The position numbers were made by a program, and so were the translations under genes. Shown piece by piece: positions 59,301-64,000 of a DNA stretch of 64,000 nt. The notes under the pieces are model-generated. The model ran no database searches. It had not been told where the DNA came from and was given only the letters and a program-made list of their open reading frames with translations. The stretch spans positions 38,808,630 to 38,872,629 of the forward strand of contig NW_022145609.1 of NCBI RefSeq assembly GCF_000002235.5, read 5' to 3'. Origin of the DNA: Strongylocentrotus purpuratus. Taxonomy: Eukaryota; Echinodermata; Echinoidea; Camarodonta; Strongylocentrotidae. Within the stretch, counting starts at the first letter, position 1. Each line of letters starts with the position of its first letter.

Positions 59301-60668
59301 AGGTCCCTTTGATGAGGCATTAATCCTCATTACCAAGTCCCTCAGAGAAGACTTAAGTCATCTGTCCCCTGATTGCTTTATTACTTGCAAACATATCAAT
59401 TCTTTATCAGCAGTCAGGTAAAGCAATAATCTACCAATATCCTCCTCACATTAAAAACCTCGCAATCTTGTTCATTTCAGAGTCAGGAAGTTAAGCCTAT
59501 GCGAGGACAACTTTATTCTAATAGTAATTAGGCACTAAACTCCATTACTCTTTTATTCATTCCATTTTTGAAAATAGAAACTGCATTGTTAGGCATGCAC
59601 GCAGCTGTTGTGCTTTCTATACATGTATACAAATGTATGAACAACACTGTACTGTCAGTTTGCAAACAGATTATGTAGAAAGAGGTTACACTATATAATA
59701 GGGCTGGGGTAGCAGCCACATCCGATAATAAGGACTTTTAGATTTGCGTGGACTGATACGTGTGACGTGGCAGTGCATTAAAAGGACGTCGACCGTAGCA
59801 ATCCACATTGTCTTCGTGCAAATCTAAAAGTCCCTATTGATATTTGAAGCCAGCAGTCATAGGTGATCGCTAAGTTACAAACTGTAAGTTTTCATTTGTT
59901 CTCCAAAATCCACATAGTGTCATGGCAGGTTTCTCTATTTTTATAGTTATTCTCATGACAGAATAAGAAGTAGTTTTGTTTGATTTTCAAGCACATATCT
60001 TGTGATTATAAATCAAGTTTAATGTAGCAGTTGCTGGCTTGACCGAGAGTCTTCCATGTTATCTGGCTAAAATACTCTGTTTAGTGAAGAATATGCATTG
60101 TTAGGTTTGAAATCATAATTAAATCCATTGGCCAGGATAACCCTGTGTCGATATACACAGGGTTAACACTTCTCTGTTAATCAACATATCAAGGGTTCAG
60201 TGACACAAGGACGTAACTCCATATTTTGCCAAAATGAGTATGTCAATGGCTAGTGAAACAGAGACTTAACTCCTTCTTAAAGCCCAAGTGCTCAGTGACA
60301 CATAAACCACTTTTTCTAAAAACGGCCAAAATGGAGTTACGTCTTTATGTTACTGACCCTTCAATATCATGATGAAATAAAATTTGTACCTTGAATAGCC
60401 CCCTCAGTTGGCTAGTGGATGCTTCGACAGTTTTAGTGCCGTCCTTCGTTGCGGCATCCACGTTCTCCGAATCGCTGGTCTCCGATCCGAATCCACTCTC
60501 GGCTTTGCCCTCGCTTTCCTTGTCCCCATCTTTGCCTTCGACCTCAGTGACCTCAGTATCCTCTGCTTCTGCTTCGTCCTCCTCGTCGACGGGCGCGGCC
60601 CTCATCATCAGCTGGATGGTGTCATTGAGGTTGATGCGGTAGTCAAAGAGGGTGTGGCCATCGACGAG
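41208..60668 (-). CDS. UHRF1: E3 ubiquitin-protein ligase UHRF1, 15 exons, N-terminus missing
   Basis: Fifteen exons join in phase to 835 residues plus stop (human UHRF1 is 793; about 50 N-terminal residues are outside). Order: second half of the ubiquitin-like domain ([20 protein letters not shown]), tandem tudor (MGAWFEA and [12 protein letters not shown] with the cage aromatics), PHD ([18 protein letters not shown]), SRA ([10 protein letters not shown] finger, [19 protein letters not shown]), and RING ([20 protein letters not shown]) ending FPGYDAGR. In vertebrates UHRF1 reads hemimethylated CpG through SRA and H3 through tudor-PHD, ubiquitinates H3 and recruits DNMT1 for maintenance methylation. 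All domains are intact here, so the same nuclear role is expected. Unusual points: a long acidic Glu/Asn insert in the tudor exon, and two introns whose donors seed tandem arrays. Confidence 0.96.
42087..42517 (+). repeat. 154 bp tandem repeat array
   Basis: Units share 'gatcacgagctgtttttgca' and 'atgaccccaaaatctaatca' with few differences. Two to three near-identical copies follow one diverged copy. Confidence 0.92.
42518..42582 (+). repeat. (ACGG)n/(ACGT)n microsatellite
   Basis: Tandem 'acggacggacgt' units directly join the last 154 bp unit. Confidence 0.95.
42597..42628. repeat. 3' terminal hairpin of the Helentron-like element
   Basis: 'tgcctccggcacc' pairs with 'ggtggcggaggca' around a short loop, with one mismatch. 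The same 'atgcctccg' word stands near the element's left end at 41823-41831. Confidence 0.75.
42636..43259. other. UHRF1 intron, nothing recognised
   Basis: A 73-codon open frame and others here overlap without any domain signal. Confidence 0.4.
43260..43358 (-). CDS. UHRF1: UHRF1 exon: first half of RING
   Basis: 33 codons, phase 0 at both ends, donor 'gtaagaca'. It encodes [34 protein letters not shown]-x2-C and C-x-H-x3-C supply the first RING zinc ligands. Confidence 0.96.
43440..43770 (+). mobile_element. tRNA-derived SINE
   Basis: The tRNA-like head 'tagtggagtggtttaagcac' with 'gtggttagatccc' as box B is followed by a long body ending 'ttaagcactatataactcc', a widespread SINE tail type. 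It is inverted relative to UHRF1. Confidence 0.65.
44135..44265 (-). CDS. UHRF1: UHRF1 exon: linker before RING
   Basis: Acceptor 'ctttcag', donor 'gtaatggg'. It encodes [20 protein letters not shown] then a segment ending [11 protein letters not shown] Pro/Lys-rich basic tract comes first, followed by a charged helix. Confidence 0.95.
44769..44925 (-). CDS. UHRF1: UHRF1 exon: end of SRA and charged linker
   Basis: It encodes [20 protein letters not shown], then an acidic run ([11 protein letters not shown]) and a basic run ([14 protein letters not shown]). It replaces the Ser-rich linker of vertebrates. Donor 'gtatgata'. Confidence 0.95.
45529..45666 (-). CDS. UHRF1: UHRF1 exon: SRA, C-terminal part
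   Basis: 46 codons, phase 0 at both ends. It encodes [20 protein letters not shown] then [10 protein letters not shown] and ends GLEIE, nearly identical to vertebrate SRA in this stretch. Confidence 0.96.
45744..46127 (+). mobile_element. TTAA MITE, family C (copy in UHRF1 intron)
   Basis: It begins 'ttaaagggattgggtatcgt' and ends 'aacaatgccttta', where it abuts a family B element. It is very similar to 55292-55677. Confidence 0.85.
46128..46529 (+). mobile_element. TTAA MITE, family B (copy 2)
   Basis: From 'aggtaaagaccagttatgg' to 'actggtctttacctttaa'. Homologous to 4444-4817 with a ~25 bp insertion. Its left TTAA merges into the right end of the family C element, so one was inserted at the other's terminal TTAA. 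Confidence 0.85.
46594..46756 (-). CDS. UHRF1: UHRF1 exon: SRA, central part
   Basis: The first base completes a split Met codon. It encodes [20 protein letters not shown] then [15 protein letters not shown] and [16 protein letters not shown]. Donor 'gtaagtgt'. Confidence 0.96.
46906..48923. mobile_element. 2.0 kb DNA transposon with ~40 bp perfect inverted ends
   Basis: The left end 'tgcaagggtcactctgtggc' continues exactly to '...ggacccaccctcctcag'. The right end is its perfect inverse. TTA stands outside both ends, a possible 3 bp target duplication as in PIF/Harbinger-type elements. Near the right end, 'gtgaagcctcacctatg' is tandemly repeated every ~35 bp (48664-48745). No transposase frame was recognised, so it is non-autonomous. 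It lies in a UHRF1 intron. Confidence 0.85.
49272..49620 (+). mobile_element. tRNA-derived SINE
   Basis: Box A 'tggctcagttggtaaagc' and box B 'ggttcgactccc' sit at normal spacing. A ~270 bp body follows, ending in 'aaggaagaagaagaaag'. The anticodon stem does not pair, so it is not an active tRNA gene. Confidence 0.75.
49741..49820 (-). repeat. 24 bp minisatellite, distal part (interrupted by a LINE)
   Basis: On - the unit is 'gtaagtcacatgatccttct' plus 'cttt'. Two clear units and one with a changed start lie here. The array resumes at 50553-50600 up to the UHRF1 splice donor. Confidence 0.85.
49821..50552 (+). mobile_element. 5'-truncated LINE fragment with (AAAT)n tail
   Basis: A 150-codon frame for the reverse transcriptase C-terminal region is followed by an AT-rich 3' region and a terminal AAATAAAT run (50529-50552). 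It split the 24 bp minisatellite in two, so the array predates the insertion. It is inverted relative to UHRF1. Confidence 0.82.
49850..50302 (+). pseudogene. LINE reverse transcriptase, C-terminal fragment
   Basis: [47 protein letters not shown] and NLAPSYLQ are the standard C-terminal motifs of CR1/Jockey-group LINE proteins, ending with a natural stop. The catalytic domain is absent. It is a different subfamily from the 19480 copy, as the sequences are dissimilar. Confidence 0.85.
50553..50600 (-). repeat. 24 bp minisatellite seeded at the UHRF1 splice donor
   Basis: On -, the true donor 'gtaagtcacatgacccttct' starts the first unit. The next 'gtaagt' is exactly 24 bp on, and another is 18 bp further before the LINE. 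Each unit therefore carries a consensus 5' splice site. Confidence 0.85.
50601..50707 (-). CDS. UHRF1: UHRF1 exon: SRA with NKR finger
   Basis: It encodes [20 protein letters not shown] then [15 protein letters not shown]. The NKR finger inserts into DNA when SRA flips out 5-methylcytosine in vertebrate UHRF1. It leaves with two bases; the donor GTAAGT is the first unit of the minisatellite. Confidence 0.96.
50982..51276. mobile_element. MITE, AGGCCTGTCTTCATCA family (copy 3)
   Basis: It begins 'aggtctttttcatcagcctg' and ends 'caggctgatggggactggcc', with the family's 'aaatagctggctatttt' interior. Confidence 0.7.
51485..51665. repeat. AT-rich minisatellite
   Basis: Tandem variants of 'gaattatgaattgaattta' with 'tctgaatt' or 'tccgaatt' junctions, about seven units. 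Confidence 0.8.
51690..51833 (+). mobile_element. possible CR1-like LINE 3' end
   Basis: It ends 'aataaaatttgaatattgaa', a short tandem tail as in CR1-group 3' termini. No coding sequence remains. Confidence 0.4.
51990..52170 (+). mobile_element. tRNA-derived SINE
   Basis: A head 'ggtgtcatggtcaagtgg' and box B 'ggttcaagtcc', with a body ending in an ATT-rich tail 'gaatattattattatcatta'. It ends ~20 bp before the UHRF1 exon at 52191, close to its donor. Confidence 0.65.
52191..52295 (-). CDS. UHRF1: UHRF1 exon: SRA, 5-methylcytosine-binding core
   Basis: 35 codons, phase 0 at both ends. It encodes [20 protein letters not shown] then [19 protein letters not shown] and [13 protein letters not shown] are the SRA signature. 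Confidence 0.97.
52296..52699. other. UHRF1 intron, AT-rich
   Basis: Nothing recognised apart from AT-rich simple sequence around 52520-52620. Confidence 0.4.
52700..52803. mobile_element. MITE remnant ending GTGAAACACCCCCCAG
   Basis: It contains 'taagtccaacttaaagttg' and ends 'tttgtgaaacaccccccagg', matching the inverse of the start of the element at 56754-57044. The other end is diverged. Confidence 0.6.
52840..52947 (-). CDS. UHRF1: UHRF1 exon: start of SRA
   Basis: 36 codons, phase 0. It encodes [20 protein letters not shown] then [15 protein letters not shown]. Donor 'gtaagttt'. Confidence 0.96.
53139..53262 (-). CDS. UHRF1: UHRF1 exon: end of PHD and basic linker
   Basis: The first base completes Trp. 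[20 protein letters not shown] gives the last PHD zinc pair; a Lys/Ser-rich linker ([20 protein letters not shown]) leads to SRA. Confidence 0.96.
53326..53589. mobile_element. 264 bp MITE with ~55 bp inverted ends
   Basis: It begins 'atggttaattccataaatta' and ends with the near-perfect inverse. The inverted region extends through 'ttttggtgtccctg' and 'aaggaacccacacat'. Confidence 0.85.
53590..54749. other. UHRF1 intron, nothing recognised
   Basis: AT-rich, open frames under 95 codons without domain signal. Confidence 0.4.
54750..54960 (+). mobile_element. tRNA-derived SINE
   Basis: Box A 'tggctcagtggtagagc' and box B 'ggttcgaaacc', then a body with 'aagtccttcgggaaggattt', ending in an A-rich tail 'aaacgaacaaacaaacataa'. 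It ends ~35 bp from the PHD exon donor. A truncated sister is at 59258. Confidence 0.8.
54995..55181 (-). CDS. UHRF1: UHRF1 exon: pre-PHD and PHD finger
   Basis: It encodes [20 protein letters not shown] then [20 protein letters not shown] and [18 protein letters not shown]. All Cys/His ligands of the pre-PHD and PHD zinc clusters and the acidic H3R2-binding CDECD are present. It starts and ends with split codons. Confidence 0.97.
55292..55677 (+). mobile_element. 386 bp TTAA MITE, family C (complete copy)
   Basis: It runs from 'ttaaagggattgggtatctt' to 'aaacgatgcctttaa' with TTAA at both ends. It is the best-preserved copy of the family in this window. Confidence 0.85.
55860..55935 (+). mobile_element. 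SINE/LINE 3' tail module
   Basis: 'tacagcgccatgagcgtcag', then 'ccggcgctatataaatatcc' and an ATT-rich tail. The 'ggcgct-(c/a)-ata-aata' tail resembles that inside the element at 18783-19274. Confidence 0.5.
56156..56468 (-). repeat. ~89 bp tandem array containing a UHRF1 exon end and splice donor
   Basis: Three complete units (about 56156, 56245, 56336) and the first part of a fourth run into the exon. On - each unit reads, in order, the last ~20 exon bases ('gggaactcccgtcaaaa'), the donor 'gtaaagatcctctc', then 'aaaatctttaaagattcc'. Donor copies at + positions 56199, 56289, 56380 and 56467 are spaced 90, 91 and 87 bp. Confidence 0.92.
56469..56640 (-). CDS. UHRF1: UHRF1 exon: second tudor half and linker to PHD
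   Basis: Acceptor 'gtattgtag'. It encodes [20 protein letters not shown] then [20 protein letters not shown] and ends EGTPVK, leaving one base. The donor 'gtaaag' was chosen because it is the only GT in the correct phase for the next exon; it is the first unit of the intronic array. Confidence 0.9.
56754..57044. mobile_element. MITE, GGGGGGTGTTTCACAAAG end
   Basis: It starts 'ggggggtgtttcacaaagat' with 'cctaagtagaac' and 'aagttggac'; inverse pieces 'gtccaacttaggatcttttt' are at the right end (57024-57043). The C-rich outer right end is lost. Confidence 0.65.
57045..57915. other. UHRF1 intron, nothing recognised
   Basis: AT-rich. A short segment 'catcctccttacactacaaa' (57089) is echoed at about 57260, suggesting a small duplication. 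Confidence 0.4.
57916..58084 (-). CDS. UHRF1: UHRF1 exon: tandem tudor, middle
   Basis: The first base completes Gly. It encodes [20 protein letters not shown] then [20 protein letters not shown] and [11 protein letters not shown], aligning with vertebrate tandem tudor. Donor 'gtgatttc' is weaker than the others. Confidence 0.95.
58085..58787. other. UHRF1 intron, nothing recognised
   Basis: AT-rich. A short TA run is at 58615-58626. Confidence 0.4.
58788..59209 (-). CDS. UHRF1: UHRF1 exon: start of tandem tudor with long acidic insert
   Basis: Acceptor 'ctttgtcag', donor 'gtatgata'. It begins [20 protein letters not shown] (cage Phe after Trp) and ends LIYHVKYEG. Between them are ~95 residues of Glu/Asp/Asn/Lys-rich low complexity ([16 protein letters not shown]), much longer than the corresponding vertebrate loop. 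The + strand frames here are shadows. Confidence 0.95.
59258..59430 (+). mobile_element. tRNA-derived SINE, diverged
   Basis: The head 'gcgggatggctcagcggtag' and 'ggtctcgtaac' match the 54750 SINE. The B box region is deleted, and the body with 'aagtccctcagagaagactt' is retained. Confidence 0.7.
59729..59836. mobile_element. 108 bp MITE, TAGGGACTTTTAG family (copy 3)
   Basis: TA-flanked ends 'aaggacttttagatttgcgt' and 'gcaaatctaaaagtccct'. It is a shorter version of the 153 bp copies inside the foldback arms. Confidence 0.8.
60183..60363. mobile_element. ~180 bp MITE with ~40 bp imperfect inverted ends
   Basis: 'aagggttcagtgacacaagg', 'acgtaactccat' on the left is inverted on the right as 'atggagttacgtctttatgt', 'tactgaccctt'. 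It ends only ~27 bp from the UHRF1 exon donor. Confidence 0.75.
60390..60668 (-). CDS. UHRF1: UHRF1 exon: second half of ubiquitin-like domain and acidic linker
   Basis: 93 codons, phase 0 at both ends; acceptor 'ctggttttag', donor 'gtacaaat'. [20 protein letters not shown] is the end of the ubiquitin-like fold, then a long acidic Glu/Asp/Ser linker, then SQLRGLFK before tandem tudor. The exon(s) with the start codon were not found up to 64000. Confidence 0.95.
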
Positions 60669-60693
60669 CTAAAACCAGAGAACAAAAGTTGAA

Positions 60694-60895
60694 GTTTAAA
60701 GCCTATCTGCACTAGTTTGGCCAAGAGGGATTAGACCTCCCTGCACGGTCACTGACAGGTGGTTATCTCATTAAATCAGCTCTCAATTAACATAAGAAAA
60801 AGGGGACCTTGGGGGATCAACAGGTACAGCTTAGGCATAATTGGCTGTATAGAGGGCGCAAGTGCATGTAGCTACAAGTAGTGCAGCGGGGCTTT
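60694..60895 (+). mobile_element. TTAA MITE, family D (copy 3)
   Basis: It begins 'ttaaagcctatctgcactag' and ends 'tagtgcagcggggctttaa', same orientation as 24366-24562. Confidence 0.8.
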
Positions 60896-61439
60896 AAATG
60901 AAGATCTACATGTAGTTAATGCACACGACATCTACAGTTTTGAACACGGTCCGGACATGTTCTGAAAAATTGGTGAATGTACTGTATGTCAAATACAAAT
61001 TTGACACTGACTAACTCTGGCATGATTCAACCACTTAAAACAACAAACAGAATTTGGAACTGAATATAGAGGCTTAGGCTTCAGCCTGTGTTCAAATAGA
61101 CTGTGGGATGACCACTGAAATTGTGAATTTCCGTGGGGCGGCAAATGCAACCACGCTTCTTTGATATGATAATATGTAAAATAATAAACAAAAGTAAATT
61201 AGAGATGTTGCCAATCTTGAAGCGCACATTTTAACTCACAATTTAATAAAATATTACGAGAAATTGTACTATAGAATTCAATGAAAAGGCCGATATTCAC
61301 CGCGTGCGTTAGAGATTTTCACGACGTCCGCAATAGCGTGCGATAGCATACGGGCTGCTCAGCCTCGTTCGCGCTATCTATTTTTTTTTACACTGCATTC
61401 GTACACACACGTGTACGGGCAGAATCCACAATAACAAAT
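60896..61439. other. upstream region of the gene at 61440
   Basis: AT-rich, becoming CpG-richer from 61300 ('gtgcgttagag', 'cgtacacacacgtgtacg'). It may contain the promoter of the + strand gene, but no TATA or initiator can be assigned. Confidence 0.3.
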
Positions 61440-61821
61440 ATGGATGTGACTTCGTCTTCATCGGATTCCGACAACGAAGATGACATTGTATCACCGTCGC
61501 CTGCCTGCTGCATGCATGTTGTACCCCATGGAAAAGGGAAAGTTTCATTTTTTCATGAGAAAAGCTGGTCTAAATTCAAGGATTGCTGTGTTCGATGGAG
61601 TCGAGTTGAAAGTGCCGAAACAAAGGTAGCTATTCGTGCTGCGGAGAAGTTTGGGATTGACCTGCACGGACAGGAGCCTCACCGGCAGCAAGATCAGGAT
61701 CACCATGAAAGTTCACCTTTTCCCACTCAAGCCTCGTACCATCGTAGGTGCTACCAGCATTTTTGCAATGTTGGAAAACTTGTCAGGGCAGAGATTAGAA
61801 TGGAAAAACGAAAAGCTGAAG
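61440..61821 (+). CDS. exon 1 of the Cys/His-rich gene
   Basis: ATG in context 'aacaaatatgg'. It encodes MDVTSSSSDSDNEDDIVSPS, VSFFHEKSWSKFKDC and SYHRRCYQHFCN, with one base left before donor 'gtaggttc'. Reading past the donor gives low-quality sequence and a stop. Confidence 0.75.
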
Positions 61822-64000
61822 GTAGGTTCAATTTTAACTTCAGATTTCAGAGTTTGAATACAACTCAAATTAAAACGGGTCAAAACTCAAAGTCAAACTT
61901 CATTATAGTCTATGAACATGTCAATGGCTCAAACTCAACAAAAATCAAAGAAAGTTGAACCCCCACCGCCATGACTGCCAACTAGTATAGTAGTAGTAGA
62001 TGTAGTAGTAGTATACTAGTAGTAGTAGTAGTAGTAGTAGTAGTAGACTGATATCTGGATATGGGCAGCCAGGGCAGGACTTATTTTGCATAAATCCAAG
62101 CCGGTTAATGCTGGTAACTTTTAATTATCTAGTCAGGTAACTAACTAAACGGTAGATCTGCATGCTGCTACCATCTTTGGTGGTTATTATTATGTTATGA
62201 TGCATTTCGTGGTCACAGGCAGTGGATATATGCAGCCATAATGCAGTATAAACAGCCATTAATCATTAGGGTCTATGCGAGAAAACTGTAGATCTAGATT
62301 CAAATTTATTATACAAATTTTACCATTACAATTTCTTTTTCTTTTCCAGATGCAGATGTGGAATCGGCTGAAGAAGGCAGTCTTCAGTCTGCACCTCCAA
62401 GAAAGATGCTGCGATCGAGTCTTTCCCCTACGAAAGGTCGGCATGTCCTGCCAGCAGAATGCATTGTATGCAGAAAGATTCAATGGAAGACTAGTAAACT
62501 TACAGGCAAGAGATTCAAGGTCCCCGTTTCTAGGTGCGAACAGGTTTCAGCTACAAAGTTCCTGAAGGCAGCTGAGATGCGGCAACACACCCGCATCCTC
62601 ATGCAGATCCGCGGAAAGGATATGGTAGCTATAGAGCTACAATATCACAAAAGTTGTTACCAGGACTTCACCTCCTGTCTGCGCCGAGCAGAGAGAGCTG
62701 CAACAAGTACCGACACTGATGATCTCTTCACTCCCACTTACAACTGTTTGTGTGATCTGATAAGGAGGAGGATTGTGAAAGACAAAGAGGTGCTCAGACT
62801 CAAGGACTTGCATCGTTCCTTCGTTAAGGCAGGTTTGAGAAACGAAGGAGTGGACTTGTCATCATACCAGACCAAGAAACTGAAACAGCGACTACAAGTA
62901 ACATTCCCTCAGCTCATATTCGTGTCCCCGCAGAGACAGAATGAAAGTGAGATTGTGATGGTTGGTGACATGGAGGCATCATCACTTGCTGAGCACGCTG
63001 TACAGCAAGATCAAGCAACTAGCACATCATTCAGTGAAGAGTCTGCCTCAGATGAAGAATCAGCTGCCATGTCCAGATCATCAACAAACCCAGGGCCCCA
63101 ACAACTATTAATGCTCTACCATGCATCCCAGGTATTTTGAGACTTTTATTTCATAAATTTAGTTCTCAATTATTTGAGAGTGTATTCTCATTATTTTACT
63201 GTTCATTGTAATTGCTACTCAAGTTTTTTCAAATTTGTTATATAGTGAAAACATATGTATATATTTTACTTTTGGTTGGGGGGGGGGGGGGGCTGCTCCT
63301 TTCAGTTGGTGTTTATCTTCTTTTCTTCTTTTTTTTTTTATCTAACAGCTATATTGTTATCAATTTGTACACTGGATATTACATACATAACAACCTCTAA
63401 TTATTTTGGCGTTTCTTTCAAAACTACTTTTTATTTTTTGTATTTCATGTACATGTATTATTTTATTTTATATATGTTTTTATTTCCATTAGTAATTTTT
63501 TTCCCTCTTGTCTTTTGTTAACACAGATCCTGAAAGCTGCTGTCAAAACTGCCTGTACCAGATGTAAGGAGCAAGAGCAGTGGCCCCCAACATCACCTGA
63601 CCTGACCCCAGAAGCAGCTAAAGAAGCAATCCCTTCCATACTCTTCAACTTTCTCTCCTGGGTTGTAAACTCGACTAATGAGCCAGAGGTCAATAAGCTT
63701 GTAGATGTAAGTGTAGAGGATGAAAGAAAGTTATTATCTATGTGTCAGGATGTTATGTACATGTCTTGTAAAGGTAGTATAATTCTCCCCAAACATTCTT
63801 CTTTAGCCATGACCGTGAGACACATGACCGGCTCTGCAAGGCTGATTGGAATACTCAATGGGTTTGGGCATTGTAGCAGTCATTCCATGGTACTTGAGCA
63901 TGACACTGCACTTGCAGAACAGCAGCTGAATAGAGGTGAAGATGTGCTCCCTGAAGGTGTCAAGCCATGCCTTACAACTTTGGTGTGGGACAACAACGAC
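61440..64000 (+). CDS. Cys/His-rich protein of a multicopy, probably transposon-associated family; 3' end outside the window
   Basis: Three exons join in phase: 61440-61821, 62350-63131, and 63527 to the window end without a stop (about 546 residues so far). After an acidic Ser-rich start come two related Cys/His motifs, SYHRRCYQHF and QYHKSCYQDF, the second preceded by ECIVCRK, suggesting small zinc-binding units. Exon 3 ends CLTTLVWDNND. From memory, proteins with this kind of VWDN(N/L)D segment occur in many copies in cnidarian, mollusc and echinoderm genomes and look mobile-element derived; I cannot name the family. No function is assigned. The position upstream of the UHRF1 exons on the opposite strand suggests insertion in UHRF1's first intron. 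Confidence 0.72.
61980..62046. repeat. (TAG)n microsatellite
   Basis: A trinucleotide run within intron 1 of the + strand gene. Confidence 0.95.
62350..63131 (+). CDS. exon 2 of the Cys/His-rich gene
   Basis: Acceptor 'tcttttccag'. The first two bases complete an Asp codon (phase matches exon 1). It encodes LPAECIVCRKIQWKTSK, LQYHKSCYQDFTSCLRRAER, a basic helical region RRRIVKDKEVLRLKDLHRSF and an acidic Ser-rich end. Donor 'gtattttg', phase 0. Confidence 0.8.
63278..63292. repeat. G tract in intron 2
   Basis: Fifteen G in a row. Confidence 0.9.
63527..64000 (+). CDS. exon 3 of the Cys/His-rich gene (open to the window end)
   Basis: Acceptor 'gttaacacag'. A 158-codon frame with no stop begins ILKAAVKTACTRCKEQEQWP and includes HMTGSARLIGILNGFGHCSS and CLTTLVWDNND. 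It continues exon 2 in phase 0. The - strand frame at 63463-63693 is a shadow. Confidence 0.8.
   Translation, partial: MLKAAVKTACTRCKEQEQWPPTSPDLTPEAAKEAIPSILFNFLSWVVNSTNEPEVNKLVDVSVEDERKLLSMCQDVMYMSCKGSIILPKHSSLAMTVRHMTGSARLIGILNGFGHCSSHSMVLEHDTALAEQQLNRGEDVLPEGVKPCLTTLVWDNND

Noticed and set aside
60669..64000. First exon of UHRF1 (start of the ubiquitin-like domain) on -
   Set aside because: No MWIQVR-like start with a matching phase-0 donor was found in this stretch.
1..64000. CRISPR arrays or bacterial operon features
   Set aside because: This is a eukaryotic genome; the regular repeats here are minisatellites or transposon cores without spacer structure.

Overview
This is an animal nuclear genome window. 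It has small exons with GT/AG borders, long AT-rich introns, abundant microsatellites and many short inverted-repeat transposons, tRNA-derived SINEs and CR1/L2-like LINE fragments. The repeat repertoire and protein sequences best fit a deuterostome marine invertebrate, most likely an echinoderm such as a sea urchin. That identification is an inference, since no ribosomal or mitochondrial marker is present.

Three protein-coding genes can be supported. (1) The 3' two-thirds of an ANKRD13C-like gene lies on + in eight exons (18109-30285). It ends in the family C-terminus; its ankyrin-repeat exons were not found and probably lie upstream. (2) Almost all of UHRF1 lies on - in fifteen exons (60668 down to 41208). 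It runs from the second half of the ubiquitin-like domain through tandem tudor, PHD, SRA and RING to the stop; only the exon(s) with the first ~50 residues are missing. The two genes are convergent. (3) A + strand gene begins at 61440 and runs off the window end. It has three recognisable exons and encodes a Cys/His-rich protein of a multicopy, probably transposon-associated type. It is either nested in UHRF1's first intron or sits just upstream of the visible UHRF1 exons.

Layout: 1-1.2 kb holds a GA microsatellite and unassigned sequence. 1.22-7.14 kb is a very large foldback structure, two ~1.97 kb arms in inverted orientation around a ~1.96 kb spacer, each arm carrying its own nested palindromes. 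7.2-18.1 kb is repeat-rich, with short inverted-repeat elements, CR1/L2 tails, microsatellites, a hammerhead-ribozyme-like motif and a GC-rich element. 18.1-30.3 kb is ANKRD13C, with a 5'-truncated CR1-like LINE and a Tc1/mariner-type element in its largest intron. 30.3-41.2 kb is the convergent intergenic/UTR zone with tandem duplications and a repeat-poor block at 37.2-41.2 kb. 41.2-60.7 kb is UHRF1, whose introns hold a Helentron/pearl-like element, a 2-kb terminal-inverted-repeat element, a second LINE fragment and at least five SINEs.

The most unusual observation is a recurring one. At three of about 23 visible splice donors, in two unrelated genes, the exon end and/or the 5' splice site is the founding unit of a tandem array spreading into the downstream intron. 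Those introns therefore carry several strong decoy donors.
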